Positions 1 through 7,236 are shown, numbered from the stretch's first letter. The stretch: DNA of 64,000 nucleotides from Bacteroidales bacterium (GCA_024400425.1 JAKSMV010000009.1:1-64000); one strand, 5' to 3'. Made by a program: numbers and translations. The notes: a model not told the origin generated them from the letters alone.

Positions 1-834
1 GTTGCTGCCGTTGCAGAGATAGATGATAATCCACCAATCGGCATATTTCTTGGCTCGGCCTTGATAGTCTCGAATCTTGATGATGTCGGGAACGGAAATG
101 AAATCTTCTTTGCGCCTGGTGCCAGCCTTGATGGTGAACTTTGGCATTTCGCTGATTAGGTTGGCTTGGCCTAAGCTGTTCATCACGGCACGGAGGGCGC
201 GGAGATAGATGCTTTTTGTGGAATCTGTAAGGCCATTTTCGTCCATGTACTTTACCCAATTGGCGATAAGTTTTTCATCAACTAGGGTAGGGGCGATTTT
301 CATTTTTGCACCTTTATATATAATGGTTTTCTGCTTCGGGTCTTTTGGGTCTTTTTCAAGGGTGATTTTGCAACCCAAGGAACGATAAAAGTTGCGGAGG
401 GCTTGGCGGTATTGCTCGCGGGTCTTCTCGGTGTTTTTGCTTTCGCCGAATTGGGTCCAGTACTCAAAAAGGGTGACGGAACATTTGGCTTCGGGGTTGG
501 CGATTGCTTTTTTTAGATTGTCGAAACTGAACTTCTTTTCGGCGTTGAGTTGTTTGACGGCTTCGGAGATTTTAAGAAATGCACGGCTGATGGTTTCTTT
601 GCTTTTGTACAATTCACCCGACGATGCTTTAAGTGAGATGGCTTTTGCGTATTCGTTTGGTGTGAGGCAAACGCCTGTCGCATAAAGCCATTTTTCTCCT
701 TGGTAGGTTACGCGGATGTAAATGGGGTAGGTGCCATTTTCTTTCATCCTTCTTGTGTCGAGGAAAGCTCTGATGAAGACATGTTCGGAAGCTCCGATGA
801 ACATGGGTTCTTTTGCTGCTTGGTTGATTTCCAT
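1..834 (-). CDS. Tyrosine recombinase/integrase, N-terminal part (runs off left edge)
   Basis: The minus frame is open from the ATG at 834-832 to position 1, giving 278 residues with the C-terminus missing. The protein begins MEINQAAKEPMFIGASEH and shows the layout of Bacteroidota integrases. First comes an Arm-type DNA-binding segment (about 20-75, with TYPIYIRVTYQGEKWLY). A SAM-like core-binding segment follows (about 125-230, with LFEYWTQFGESKNTEKTREQY and STKSIYLRALRAVMN). Then comes the start of the catalytic domain (DWWIIIYLCNGSN). The catalytic Arg-His-Arg-Tyr residues lie outside the window, so activity cannot be judged. A tRNA-Val 3' fragment lies about 200 bp behind its start, the usual place for the attachment site of a tRNA-targeting integrase. 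The integrated element would therefore extend to the left. Family assignment is firm; the specific element type is unknown. Confidence 0.88.
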   Translation of the reverse strand, partial: MEINQAAKEPMFIGASEHVFIRAFLDTRRMKENGTYPIYIRVTYQGEKWLYATGVCLTPNEYAKAISLKASSGELYKSKETISRAFLKISEAVKQLNAEKKFSFDNLKKAIANPEAKCSVTLFEYWTQFGESKNTEKTREQYRQALRNFYRSLGCKITLEKDPKDPKQKTIIYKGAKMKIAPTLVDEKLIANWVKYMDENGLTDSTKSIYLRALRAVMNSLGQANLISEMPKFTIKAGTRRKEDFISVPDIIKIRDYQGRAKKYADWWIIIYLCNGSN

Positions 835-882
835 TTGTTTAAAAATTTGATTATCTGAATTTTGCGATTTGTCTTAGTCTCG

Positions 883-917
883 TGGGCAAATGGGAAAATT
901 TGCCCATCATTTGCCCA
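883..917. promoter_or_regulatory. Three TGGGCAAA half-sites upstream of the integrase
   Basis: TGGGCAAA occurs at 883-890 and its complement TTTGCCCA at 899-906 and 910-917. The first two form an inverted repeat. The cluster lies between the putative -7 element (936-943) and the integrase start (834), in the leader, where an operator or accessory recombinase site would fit. The function is inferred from position and symmetry only. Confidence 0.35.
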
Positions 918-935
918 TACGATTGTAAAACACTG

Positions 936-943
936 CAAAGATA
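936..943 (-). promoter_or_regulatory. Putative -7 promoter element (TATCTTTG) of the integrase gene
   Basis: On the minus strand this reads TATCTTTG, matching the Bacteroidota TAnnTTTG -7 element. It lies about 100 bp upstream of the integrase ATG. No clear -33 TTTG was seen. Confidence 0.4.
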
Positions 944-1031
944 GGCATAAATATTGATATATGCAAGTAATTGATATATAAATATTTAAAGAAAAATATA
1001 AGTATGTAAAGGGTTGAAATATAGCGTTTTA

Positions 1032-1078
1032 TCTGCCTTACAAGCAGGGGGTCGCTGGTTCGAATCCAACAGTTCCCA
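1032..1078 (+). other. 3' fragment of tRNA-Val (anticodon TAC), likely att site
   Basis: The stretch contains a tRNA anticodon arm (TCTGC-CTTACAA-GCAGG, anticodon TAC for Val). A variable loop follows, then a T-arm with TTCGAAT in the loop, a 3' acceptor strand AGTTCCC and discriminator A. One pair in the T stem is mismatched. The 5' half (acceptor strand and D-arm) is absent, because the preceding bases are AT-rich and do not pair with AGTTCCC. A tRNA 3' remnant next to a tyrosine recombinase is the usual scar of integration into a tRNA gene, so this probably contains attL or attR. It is not expected to make a working tRNA. Confidence 0.72.
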
Positions 1079-1090
1079 CACTGAAAATGA

Positions 1091-1120
1091 GGAAGTTACG
1101 AAAGTGACTTCCTTATTTTG
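1091..1120 (+). terminator. Intrinsic terminator after the tRNA fragment
   Basis: A hairpin at 1091-1112 (GGAAGTTAC, loop GAAA, GTGACTTCC, one G-T pair) is followed by the T-rich TTATTTTG. It probably terminated the original tRNA transcript. Confidence 0.55.
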
Positions 1121-1168
1121 TTTAGGCTGCAAAATCGCAATACAACAATAGTTATCTTCTAGCCGACT

Positions 1169-2548
1169 TCATTTCTTCTTGACGAATTCGTTCACTTTTT
1201 GGCTGCCCCAGATGATTTCCAGTATCTTGGTTGCTTCGTCGGAACTCATGTTGCCTCTGGCCTCCAGGTTGCGTTGGATGAAGATGCAGTCGCTGAGTTC
1301 TGCGTTGCCGCACACGATGTCGCGAGCGAGTGAGTCGCAGTCGGGTGCACCGCATGCTCCGCAGTCGGTATGGGGGAGCATGGCGCGTATCTCGTTGATT
1401 TTTGTCATCTTCTCAAGGGCTTTCGAGGTGTTCTCGTCGAGGATGAGCATCGAGCGTGGCTTGATTTCACCCACCTTGATGTTGCGCATCAGGAAGGTGC
1501 GCTCTTCTTCCAACTCGTGGTCTTTGGCTTGCTCGCCACGACGTTCGCGATCGGCGAGCTTGCGGGCACGGGCGAACATGCGCTCGGCGATGAGGAAACG
1601 GTTGTCGCAGGTGAGTATGCCTCCCGGACAGCTTTGGTCGCAGGCACGAAGCTCAAGGAAATCGACATCATCAATCTCGTCGTTCTCGACCTTCTCGAGG
1701 AACTCGATGACGTTGTGCAGCTCGTCGATGGAGTAGGAGTGGTGCGCGTTGGAGAGACGACGCTCGCCGTTGGTGAGCGAGGTGAGCACACTGTCGGCCG
1801 AAAGCTGCGACACTGGCAACTTCTGCTCCTTGTAGTTCTTGCCTTGCATCTTGATGCGCTTATAGACCTGGTTAAATACGGTATCCATGTTGATGACACC
1901 GTCAATCAACGACTTCTCTTCGCCCACAGGACTTTTCACGGCTGCAATCTTGGCCGCGCAAGGGGTGATGTAGAACAGGCCGATGTCTTCCTCATGATAG
2001 TCGCCTTCTTTCATCAGCTTGCGCTTGATGTAGGAGGCTGTGATGTCGATTGGCGCCTTGATGGGTATCAGGTTATCGACCAGACCAGGGAAACGCACTT
2101 GGATGAGGCGTACGATGGCCGGGCAGAACGACGAAATCAGCGGCCTGATGTTGGGATGCTCAGCGGCATATTTGTTTTTGGCTGCCGTGTAGATGGGCAC
2201 CGCCGATTCGGTTTCTATGATATGGGTGAATCCCAACTCTTTGAGGATGCTGTAGATGCGCGAGACGGTAATCTCTGGCGGGAATTGCCCCATGAAGACC
2301 GAAGGGATGAGCGCCACACGACATGGGAAGTTGAAGATGTCGTTCCAGTCGTCTTGCTTGACGTAGATGGCGCGTGTGGGACACGCCTTGAAGCAGTTGC
2401 CACAGTCGATGCAACGGTCGGGCATGAGGGTGGCTTTGCCATCATAGACGCGCAGCGCTTGTGTGGGGCATGCCTTCATGCAGTGTGAGCAGCCTATGCA
2501 GGCATCCTTGTCTAAGGCAAGGCCGTGAGTGAATGGTGTCTTCTCCAT
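1169..2548 (-). CDS. [FeFe]-hydrogenase-like iron-sulfur protein (sensory/HydS-like)
   Basis: This 459-residue protein probably acts as a redox or H2-responsive electron-transfer or sensor protein in the cytoplasm. Two [4Fe-4S] ferredoxin motifs lie at C17/20/23/27 and C46/49/52/56. An Fe-hydrogenase large-subunit domain spans about 75-330, and a C-terminal four-cysteine Fe-S motif (C396, C399, C404, C413) follows. The four cysteines that bind the H-cluster cubane are kept: C142 in SSFCP, C197 in TPCAAK, and C303 and C307 in RACDQSCPGG. The proton-relay cysteine normally just before C142 is phenylalanine, as seen in divergent sensory-type hydrogenases rather than H2-producing HydA. No PAS domain and no diaphorase genes are present. 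It is the last gene of an operon with GHKL ATPases, DRTGG proteins and a PHP protein, a context that favours signalling. The catalytic status is inferred. Confidence 0.8.
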   Translation of the reverse strand: MEKTPFTHGLALDKDACIGCSHCMKACPTQALRVYDGKATLMPDRCIDCGNCFKACPTRAIYVKQDDWNDIFNFPCRVALIPSVFMGQFPPEITVSRIYSILKELGFTHIIETESAVPIYTAAKNKYAAEHPNIRPLISSFCPAIVRLIQVRFPGLVDNLIPIKAPIDITASYIKRKLMKEGDYHEEDIGLFYITPCAAKIAAVKSPVGEEKSLIDGVINMDTVFNQVYKRIKMQGKNYKEQKLPVSQLSADSVLTSLTNGERRLSNAHHSYSIDELHNVIEFLEKVENDEIDDVDFLELRACDQSCPGGILTCDNRFLIAERMFARARKLADRERRGEQAKDHELEEERTFLMRNIKVGEIKPRSMLILDENTSKALEKMTKINEIRAMLPHTDCGACGAPDCDSLARDIVCGNAELSDCIFIQRNLEARGNMSSDEATKILEIIWGSQKVNEFVKKK

Positions 2549-2565
2549 GGCAGTGGGGGATTAGA

Positions 2566-2979
2566 TTAAACAAACATGACTTCCATCTCGACGGTGGTTC
2601 CGACACCGACGGTGGAACTGACGTTGAGCTTGTCAACGTTATTCTTGATGTTGGGCAGACCCATGCCGGCACCGAATCCCATGTCGCGGACTTCGGGCGA
2701 AGCGGTGGAGTTGCCTTCTTGCATGGCCCAGTCAATGTCAGGAATGCCAGGGCCTTTGTCGGCTACTACCATCCGAATACGGTCAGGCTCGATGTCGGCA
2801 GTAATGGTGCCGCCGTAGGCGTGCGCTATGGCGTTGACCTCGGCTTCATAGAGTGCTACTACAACCCGCTTGATGATCTTCGGGTTGATGTTGAGCTGTT
2901 TCAGCGTCTTCTTGACAGCGCTGGAGGCGGAACCGGCGTTCACGAAATCCGCTTCATAGACTTGGTATTCGAGATGCAT
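2566..2979 (-). CDS. RsbW-like GHKL ATP-binding protein (anti-sigma/serine kinase type)
   Basis: This 137-residue single-domain HATPase_c protein has the N box in ALYEAEVNAIAHAYGG, the G1 box in VADKGPGIPD and the glycine lid and G2 box in GFGAGMGLPNIK. Proteins of this size and motif set are anti-sigma-factor or serine kinases of the RsbW/SpoIIAB kind. No sensor or dimerisation domain is present. It lies 17 bp upstream of the hydrogenase-like gene, in the same operon. Its protein target is unknown and no SpoIIAA-like antagonist is visible in the window. Confidence 0.82.
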   Translation of the reverse strand: MHLEYQVYEADFVNAGSASSAVKKTLKQLNINPKIIKRVVVALYEAEVNAIAHAYGGTITADIEPDRIRMVVADKGPGIPDIDWAMQEGNSTASPEVRDMGFGAGMGLPNIKNNVDKLNVSSTVGVGTTVEMEVMFV

Positions 2980-3009
2980 AATAGGTCTGTTTTTTAGTTA
3001 GTGTTGCTG

Positions 3010-3354
3010 TTAAAAGATGGGCCGCATGCCTGCATTGTAGAGCAGACCGCAAGCCTTGAACATAGAATAGTCGCATTCCATGAGAACCATGCCCTCGTCT
3101 TCGGCTTCCTCAATCATCTCCTCGGTGGCTTTCTTCTTGCGTACCAAGACGATGACGTTGAGGTTGCCCATCTCACAAGTGCGGATGGTCTGCATGTTGC
3201 ATAGACCTGTCAGAAGGATAGGACTGTGGTCGCCGATGGTGAGCACTTCACTCATCAGGTCGGAAGCGAAGACCATGTCGTTCTCTTCTTCCAATCGGTC
3301 AGCGCCACAAAGTACATTGGCTTCTAAAAGTTCTGAAATCTGCTTGATAGTCAT
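3010..3354 (-). CDS. DRTGG-domain protein (second copy)
   Basis: This 114-residue protein consists essentially of one DRTGG domain, a small alpha/beta fold often found next to CBS, phosphotransacetylase or PHP modules and thought to sense a ligand. Recognisable parts are the opening MTIKQISELLEANVLCGAD, the FASDLMSEVLT segment and the C-terminal MFKACGLLYNAGMRPIF. It is a paralogue of the 110-residue protein at 5731-6063: both carry the S/SDL(L/M)S(D/E)V motif and end in a GLLYNAG or GLVYNLI segment. No catalytic residues are evident. A scaffold or ligand-sensing role in the hydrogenase-like operon is inferred. Confidence 0.78.
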   Translation of the reverse strand: MTIKQISELLEANVLCGADRLEEENDMVFASDLMSEVLTIGDHSPILLTGLCNMQTIRTCEMGNLNVIVLVRKKKATEEMIEEAEDEGMVLMECDYSMFKACGLLYNAGMRPIF

Positions 3355-3392
3355 TTGGTTTACAAATGTTTAAAAAATAAAACAAAATATGA

Positions 3393-3941
3393 TTAGTCGT
3401 TGTAATTGATTTCCTTTAGGTTTTCCTGAATCATTTCCTTCAGGTATTGCATGATGTGGACGTCGTTCATCGGCATCCCGTCGAGGGCTTCCTTGACTTC
3501 GTCGGTGTCGAAGACGAACTCGCCATCGTCGGTGGTGTGGGTGTAGATGAAATGGATGTCTTCGTGAGCCGAGAAGAGCATGACGAGCGAACCTGCCAGG
3601 TCGCCCATCGGGGGACGGTCGAGGTGGTCGTGCTGGAACCAGAAGTTGAGCGTGGTGCCCACGCCTACGGTGCTCTCAATCTTCATGCCACCGCCTGCAT
3701 TCTCGGTGTTCATCTTGATAAGCGGAAGCCCGAGGCCTACCTTGCGCGTCTTGCGCGTGGTGGTCCAAGGGTCGGTGACCTTGGCGAGAAACTCCGGACT
3801 CATGCCTTTGCCGTTGTCCTTGATGGTGAAGGCATAGATGTTGTCCTTGAGGCTGTCGCGGATGCTCAACTCCACGAGGGTGGAATTGGCCGCCGTCGAA
3901 TTCTCCATCAGGTCATATACGTGTAGTGATAATTCTTTCAT
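3393..3941 (-). CDS. GHKL ATP-binding protein (histidine-kinase-like ATPase)
   Basis: A HATPase_c domain fills the first 110 or so residues of this 182-residue protein: N box in HVYDLMENSTAANST, G1 in IKDNGKGM, G2 in KVGLGLPLIK. A C-terminal segment of about 70 residues (DLAGSLVMLFSAHEDIHFIYTH onward) follows. No DHp histidine domain is seen, so it is not a complete sensor kinase. Together with the RsbW-like protein two genes downstream it gives the operon two distinct GHKL ATPases, an arrangement known around PHP/DRTGG/hydrogenase-like clusters in anaerobes. The partner proteins are unknown. Confidence 0.78.
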   Translation of the reverse strand: MKELSLHVYDLMENSTAANSTLVELSIRDSLKDNIYAFTIKDNGKGMSPEFLAKVTDPWTTTRKTRKVGLGLPLIKMNTENAGGGMKIESTVGVGTTLNFWFQHDHLDRPPMGDLAGSLVMLFSAHEDIHFIYTHTTDDGEFVFDTDEVKEALDGMPMNDVHIMQYLKEMIQENLKEINYND

Positions 3942-3958
3942 TTTTAAGAGACTTAGGG

Positions 3959-3982
3959 GACGCTGAGCGGAGCCGAAGCGTC
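3959..3982. repeat. REP-like palindrome, copy 1
   Basis: Arms GACGCT (3959-3964) and AGCGTC (3977-3982) enclose a GAGCGGAGCCGA core. The palindrome overlaps the stop codon of the PHP gene and is preceded by one ACTTAGGG unit like those in the octamer array. A close relative with coordinated changes lies at 4802-4825. Confidence 0.65.
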
Positions 3983-4757
3983 ACCCAAACAATAGTTGTA
4001 ACTTTTCTTTCGGCTCGGTGTCGATGTATCTTCCGTCTTCGCCATTCAGGGTCTTGCGGAATTCGTCGAAAGTCTTGTCGTACATGTGCAACACGCAATG
4101 CACCTCGCCGATGATGTGCAGGAAATGGGCATCGCTGCTCTTGGTGAAGTTGAAGCGCTTCAGGTAGGCATATTTCTTGAGGAAATCCTCTTTCTTGACG
4201 TGCTTCGAGATTTCAAGCGCATCGGCCTTCAGGTCGGGCGGGATGAAACCCAGCTGGCTGATGAGGCTGCTGGCTGGTTTGTTGACATGGGCTGGCACAA
4301 ACAGTCCGCCTATCTCATGCACTACGTCGTAGAGCGTGTCCAAGTCGGCATCGAGGGCCGACCACAGCAGCCATTCCTCTTCGCCAATCACTTCCTCGTT
4401 CTCATCCACGATGAGCTGATAGCCAAACTTGTCCTCGTCGAGTGGGATGTGTGGCAGGTGCTCGTCGAGAAACTCCTGGAACTTGTCGAGCTGCTCGTCG
4501 GTCTCGAAGTAGGCGAGGGCGTGGGCTTCTTCCTGTGTGGTGATCTCGACGCCGCCGATGACGAGGATACCGTTGTCGCGTCCAAGTTGCTGTGTCACCT
4601 TCACCTGACGCGTGGTGTTGTGGTCGCTGATGGCGATGACGTCGAGGTGCAGCTTCTTGGCTTGCTCGATGATGGCGGACGGACTCATATAAAGGTCCCC
4701 GCACGGCGAGAGCACCGTGTGAAGATGAAGGTCGGCTCTATATGATTTTAGTTCCAT
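3981..4757 (-). CDS. PHP-domain metal-dependent phosphoesterase
   Basis: This 258-residue protein is of the TrpH/YciV-like PHP type. The first metal-binding motif HLH is at residues 11-13 (ADLHLHTVLSPCGD), followed by DVIAISDHNTT (about 39-49), VITTQEEAHALAYF-type residues and PAHVNKP, and SSDAHFL near the C-terminus. PHP enzymes hydrolyse phosphate esters or nucleotides with a trinuclear metal centre; the substrate here is unknown. The gene belongs to the hydrogenase-like operon, but its 5' leader is almost entirely octamer repeats (array at 4768-5117). Its stop codon lies inside a REP-like palindrome. Both features suggest later insertion of repeats around it. Confidence 0.82.
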   Translation of the reverse strand: MELKSYRADLHLHTVLSPCGDLYMSPSAIIEQAKKLHLDVIAISDHNTTRQVKVTQQLGRDNGILVIGGVEITTQEEAHALAYFETDEQLDKFQEFLDEHLPHIPLDEDKFGYQLIVDENEEVIGEEEWLLWSALDADLDTLYDVVHEIGGLFVPAHVNKPASSLISQLGFIPPDLKADALEISKHVKKEDFLKKYAYLKRFNFTKSSDAHFLHIIGEVHCVLHMYDKTFDEFRKTLNGEDGRYIDTEPKEKLQLLFG

Positions 4758-4767
4758 TTTTTCTTTT

Positions 4768-5117
4768 GACTTAGGGACTTAGGGACTATGTGGACATTTG
4801 GGATGCTGAGCGGAGTCGAAGCATTGATTTGTGGACTTAGGGACTTAGGGACTTAGGGACTTGGGGACTTAGGGACTTGGGGACTTGGGGACTTAGGGAC
4901 TTGGGGACTTGTGGACTTAGGGACTTGTGGACTTGGGGACTTGTGGACTTGGGGACTTGTGGACTTAGGGACTTGTGGACTTAGGGACTTGTGGACTTAG
5001 GGACTTAGGGACTTAGGGACTTGGGGACTTGTGGACTTAGGGACTTAGGGACTTGTGGACTTAGGGACTTGTGGACTTAGGGACTTGTGGACTTAGGGAC
5101 TTTGGGGACTTAGGGAG
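4768..5117. repeat. Octamer tandem array A (KGGACTTR units)
   Basis: From 4832 to 5103 there are 34 consecutive 8-bp units of the form [T/G]GGACTT[A/G/T] with no insertions or deletions. The six inner bases GGACTT never change. Only the junction dinucleotide varies, and it is nearly always AG, GG or GT. Shorter runs of the same unit lie at 4768-4785 and 5105-5117, and a REP-like palindrome is embedded at 4802-4825. The array fills the gap between the four-helix-bundle gene, whose stop codon it supplies, and the PHP gene start. Confidence 0.95.
4802..4825. repeat. REP-like palindrome, copy 2, inside array A
   Basis: Arms ATGCT (4803-4807) and AGCAT (4820-4824) enclose GAGCGGAGTCGA. Compared with copy 1 (3959-3982) the arm bases changed in a compensatory way, GACGCT/AGCGTC versus ATGCT/AGCAT. 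This suggests that the hairpin structure is maintained. Confidence 0.65.
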
Positions 5118-5478
5118 TGGGTGGGTTGTCGTTTCCTTTTTGTAAAGTGAGGATGAAATTGGCGATTTTATTGGATAATTCTTTTGATTTTTCGATGTAG
5201 TCTGCTGCGGTTGCTGAATCGAGATAGCCGATTTTGGGACATAAGTGTAACATGTTCCTGACTTCGCTGCAACTTCCTTTAGCAATGTGTAAATATCTGA
5301 TAAAGACTTTATCTGAATTGTATTCTGATCCTTCTGCAATATTATTTGAAATCGATACGGCAGCTCTTTGAATCTGGTCTCTGAAACCCCAATCATGATT
5401 GTTGGCAAACATCAAGTAAACATCCGCCGCCAAATCTTGGGCATCTTTCCATATCGTAAGCTTTTCAAAATTATGCAT
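5110..5478 (-). CDS. Four-helix-bundle protein (S23/Avd-like family)
   Basis: This 122-residue protein has the family signature: FEKLTIWKDAQDLAADVY at 4-21, WGFRDQIQRAAVSISNNIAEG at about 31-51, then FIRYLHIAKGSCSEVRNML and a last helix ending KLANFIL-like. The family includes proteins encoded in 23S rRNA intervening sequences and the accessory protein Avd of diversity-generating retroelements. They are small basic helical bundles that can bind nucleic acid. No reverse transcriptase or rRNA is nearby. The gene is inserted between the two cistrons of a functional operon and is bracketed by two octamer arrays. The last codons and stop run into array A, and the start lies 18 bp from the degenerate edge of array B. 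Function in this setting is unknown. Confidence 0.85.
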   Translation of the reverse strand: MHNFEKLTIWKDAQDLAADVYLMFANNHDWGFRDQIQRAAVSISNNIAEGSEYNSDKVFIRYLHIAKGSCSEVRNMLHLCPKIGYLDSATAADYIEKSKELSNKIANFILTLQKGNDNPPTP

Positions 5479-5495
5479 CTTATCAATTATTAAAT

Positions 5496-5736
5496 TGTCA
5501 AACTATCTAAATATCTAACTGTCCACCTGTCCACCTGTCCACCTGTCCACCTGTCCACCTGTCCAAATGTCTAACTGTCTAAATGTCCAAATGTCTAATT
5601 GTCTAACTGTCTAAACGTCTAAACGTCTAATTGTCCAACTGTCTAAATGTCCAAATGTCTAAATGTCTAATTGTCCACTTGTCCACTTGTCCAAATGTCC
5701 ACTTGTCCACTTGTCTAATTGTCCACTTGTCTAATG
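5496..5736. repeat. Octamer tandem array B (GTCYAMNY units)
   Basis: From 5521 to 5736 there are 27 consecutive 8-bp units without indels (GTCCACCT, GTCCAAAT, GTCTAACT, GTCTAAAT, GTCTAATT, GTCCACTT and others), preceded by about three degenerate units from 5496. Read on the opposite strand, array A contains AAGTCCAC-type units. The two arrays therefore share the GTCCAC core in inverted orientation around the four-helix-bundle gene. The last unit contains the stop codon of the upstream DRTGG gene. Confidence 0.95.
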
Positions 5737-6063
5737 AATCAAGTTATACACCAATCCGGCAATCTCGAAGGTTGGCAGCGAAGTCTGCAGCACGGGCAGA
5801 CCGTCGTCGTTGCTTTGCTCGATGGTCTCGTCGTTAGGCATGAGGTTCTTCACGAGGATAACGCAAGCCAGTTCCTTCAGCGAGGCCACGGCCATCACGT
5901 TCTTGTGGGTCTGAAGGGTAATCCAGATGTTGCCTTCCATGGCGTTGCCCATCACGTCGCTGAGCAGGTCGCTGATGTAGCAACCGTCGATTTCGCGGTC
6001 CAATCCATTGGCGCCCGAGAGGACTTTGAGTCCTAGTTTATCTACTAATTCTTGTACTTTCAT
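5731..6063 (-). CDS. DRTGG-domain protein (first copy, operon leader gene)
   Basis: This 110-residue protein is a single DRTGG domain: MKVQELVDKLGLKVLSGA, YISDLLSDVMGNA and the C-terminal FEIAGLVYNLIH. It is paralogous to the protein at 3010-3354. It is the first gene of the operon that continues, after the repeat and four-helix-bundle insertion, with PHP, GHKL, DRTGG, RsbW-like and hydrogenase-like genes. A -7-like TATATTTG lies about 45 bp upstream. Its stop codon TAG lies in the last octamer of array B, so the array begins exactly at its 3' end. Confidence 0.78.
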   Translation of the reverse strand: MKVQELVDKLGLKVLSGANGLDREIDGCYISDLLSDVMGNAMEGNIWITLQTHKNVMAVASLKELACVILVKNLMPNDETIEQSNDDGLPVLQTSLPTFEIAGLVYNLIH

Positions 6064-6106
6064 ATTAGGAGTTAATTGTATTAATTTTGATTAAATTTTA
6101 CGACTG

Positions 6107-6114
6107 CAAATATA
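6107..6114 (-). promoter_or_regulatory. Putative -7 element (TATATTTG) of the DRTGG-hydrogenase-like operon
   Basis: Minus-strand TATATTTG matches TAnnTTTG and lies 44 bp before the first start codon of the operon. No good -33 match was seen. Confidence 0.4.
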
Positions 6115-6166
6115 CAAAAATACACATGTGATGTGCCATTTTTTTGTCATTATGATGAAATAATAC

Positions 6167-6201
6167 GGAAAAAAAAGAGAAGGCGCCTCTTGCGAAGCGC
6201 C
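6167..6201 (-). terminator. Intrinsic terminator of the DUF6266 gene
   Basis: GGCGC (6182-6186) pairs with GCGCC (6197-6201), with CTT/AAG pairing further in. On the minus strand the hairpin is followed by a run of T (plus-strand A run at 6169-6176). It lies about 65 bp after the stop of the gene at 6266-6916. Confidence 0.6.
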
Positions 6202-6265
6202 CTCCTTCCACAGGCCGCCGAGCGGAGCCTAGGCACCTCTCTTGCGGCCATCGCGTCGGCATGTC

Positions 6266-6916
6266 TTAGTTCACGCCTCGGGTCTTGATGATGAACGAAC
6301 CGAAGCCGCGCGTGACGACCTTGCCCGTAGTGGCCACCGTCGCATAGTAGAAGAGCTGGTCGCCATCATGGGCGAAGTTCTTCAGGTCGAGGGTCACCGT
6401 GCCCGCTTCGACCAGCACGTTGGTGTTCACCAAGGTGACGGCCTTGTGGGTCTGGTTGAACACTACGAGGATGGCGTTCGAACAGCCGGCATCATGGATG
6501 ATCTCGCTGGCGATCCACGTCAGGGTGACGGCAGTGGCGTCGGCGACAGTGACCGACTGCAAGCTGCCCGCTCCTTCGGGACCGTTGCCCAGGCTGACGA
6601 TGCGGCTGAAGTCGAGCGTCTTCGTGTCGTCTTCAACTACCGCACAAGCGGCAAGCTGACGCGACAGCAGGTTGCGACGCGACAAGCCCGTCACCGAAGT
6701 GGGGTAGAGCGCCATCAGCATCTCCTTGCTGAGTTTGCGGCTTACCTTGCCCAACTCCTTGAAGAAGTTGCGCTGCATCACCTGACTTTCGCTGTTCGAG
6801 TCCTTCACATCAAGGGCGCGGCTACGCATGACGTTGCGCCCGTTCCATCTCGAGCCGACTACTGTACCGACGGCTCCGCTGAATCCATCTAGGATTCCTT
6901 TTTTGATTATTGCCAT
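6266..6916 (-). CDS. DUF6266 family protein, copy 1
   Basis: This 216-residue protein has the hallmark DUF6266 N-terminus, MAIIKKGILDGFSGAVGTVV, followed by SRWNGRNVMRSRA. A middle helical part follows (QRNFFKELGKVSRKLSKEMLMALYP) and then beta-rich Ig-like strands (SVTVADATAVTLTWIASEI, QLFYYATVATTGKVVTRG). No signal peptide or catalytic motif is seen. The family is common in Bacteroidota, often in several copies near mobile genes; its function is unknown. A second copy lies at 25317-25928, on the other side of the BREX island and in the opposite orientation. Expression is probably monocistronic, with a terminator at 6167-6201. Confidence 0.75.
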   Translation of the reverse strand: MAIIKKGILDGFSGAVGTVVGSRWNGRNVMRSRALDVKDSNSESQVMQRNFFKELGKVSRKLSKEMLMALYPTSVTGLSRRNLLSRQLAACAVVEDDTKTLDFSRIVSLGNGPEGAGSLQSVTVADATAVTLTWIASEIIHDAGCSNAILVVFNQTHKAVTLVNTNVLVEAGTVTLDLKNFAHDGDQLFYYATVATTGKVVTRGFGSFIIKTRGVN

Positions 6917-7236
6917 AATGTTAAAATTTAGAATTATTGAATATTTTTGATTTATTAAGTGCGATGTATATTTTATTCATCTAATTTAATTTTGTTAGTT
7001 ATAATGTTTTGATTCTCCCCAAGTCCTTTCGGCTTTGGTTCTCTGACGCTCGTCGATGTGGGGCGGTGACCTTGTTCTGTTGATGTGTTGTACTACCATT
7101 GCTTTCAAATTTTTCGGCAATTTTAGTACAGTGACAATATGGTGCGCAATAGTTATCGCAAACTAACTTTAAGGAAAGTTTTTCGGTATTGACAATCAAT
7201 GAGTTGATACGAAAAATGGTGACCTCGGTGATATCA

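Noticed and set aside
744..938. Minus-strand frame of 64 codons across the integrase start
   Set aside because: It overlaps the integrase in another frame and covers its promoter; no family resemblance.
1032..1078. Functional tRNA-Val gene
   Set aside because: The 5' acceptor strand and D-arm are missing and the T stem has a mismatch, so it is a fragment.
1179..2488. Long plus-strand frames opposite the hydrogenase-like gene
   Set aside because: They are antisense shadows; the minus frame has complete cysteine motifs and these have low-complexity composition.
5110..5478. Four-helix-bundle gene as part of a diversity-generating retroelement
   Set aside because: No reverse transcriptase, template or variable repeat was found within the window.
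4768..5736. Octamer arrays as a CRISPR array
   Set aside because: Units are 8 bp with no spacers of 25-40 bp, no leader and no cas genes nearby.
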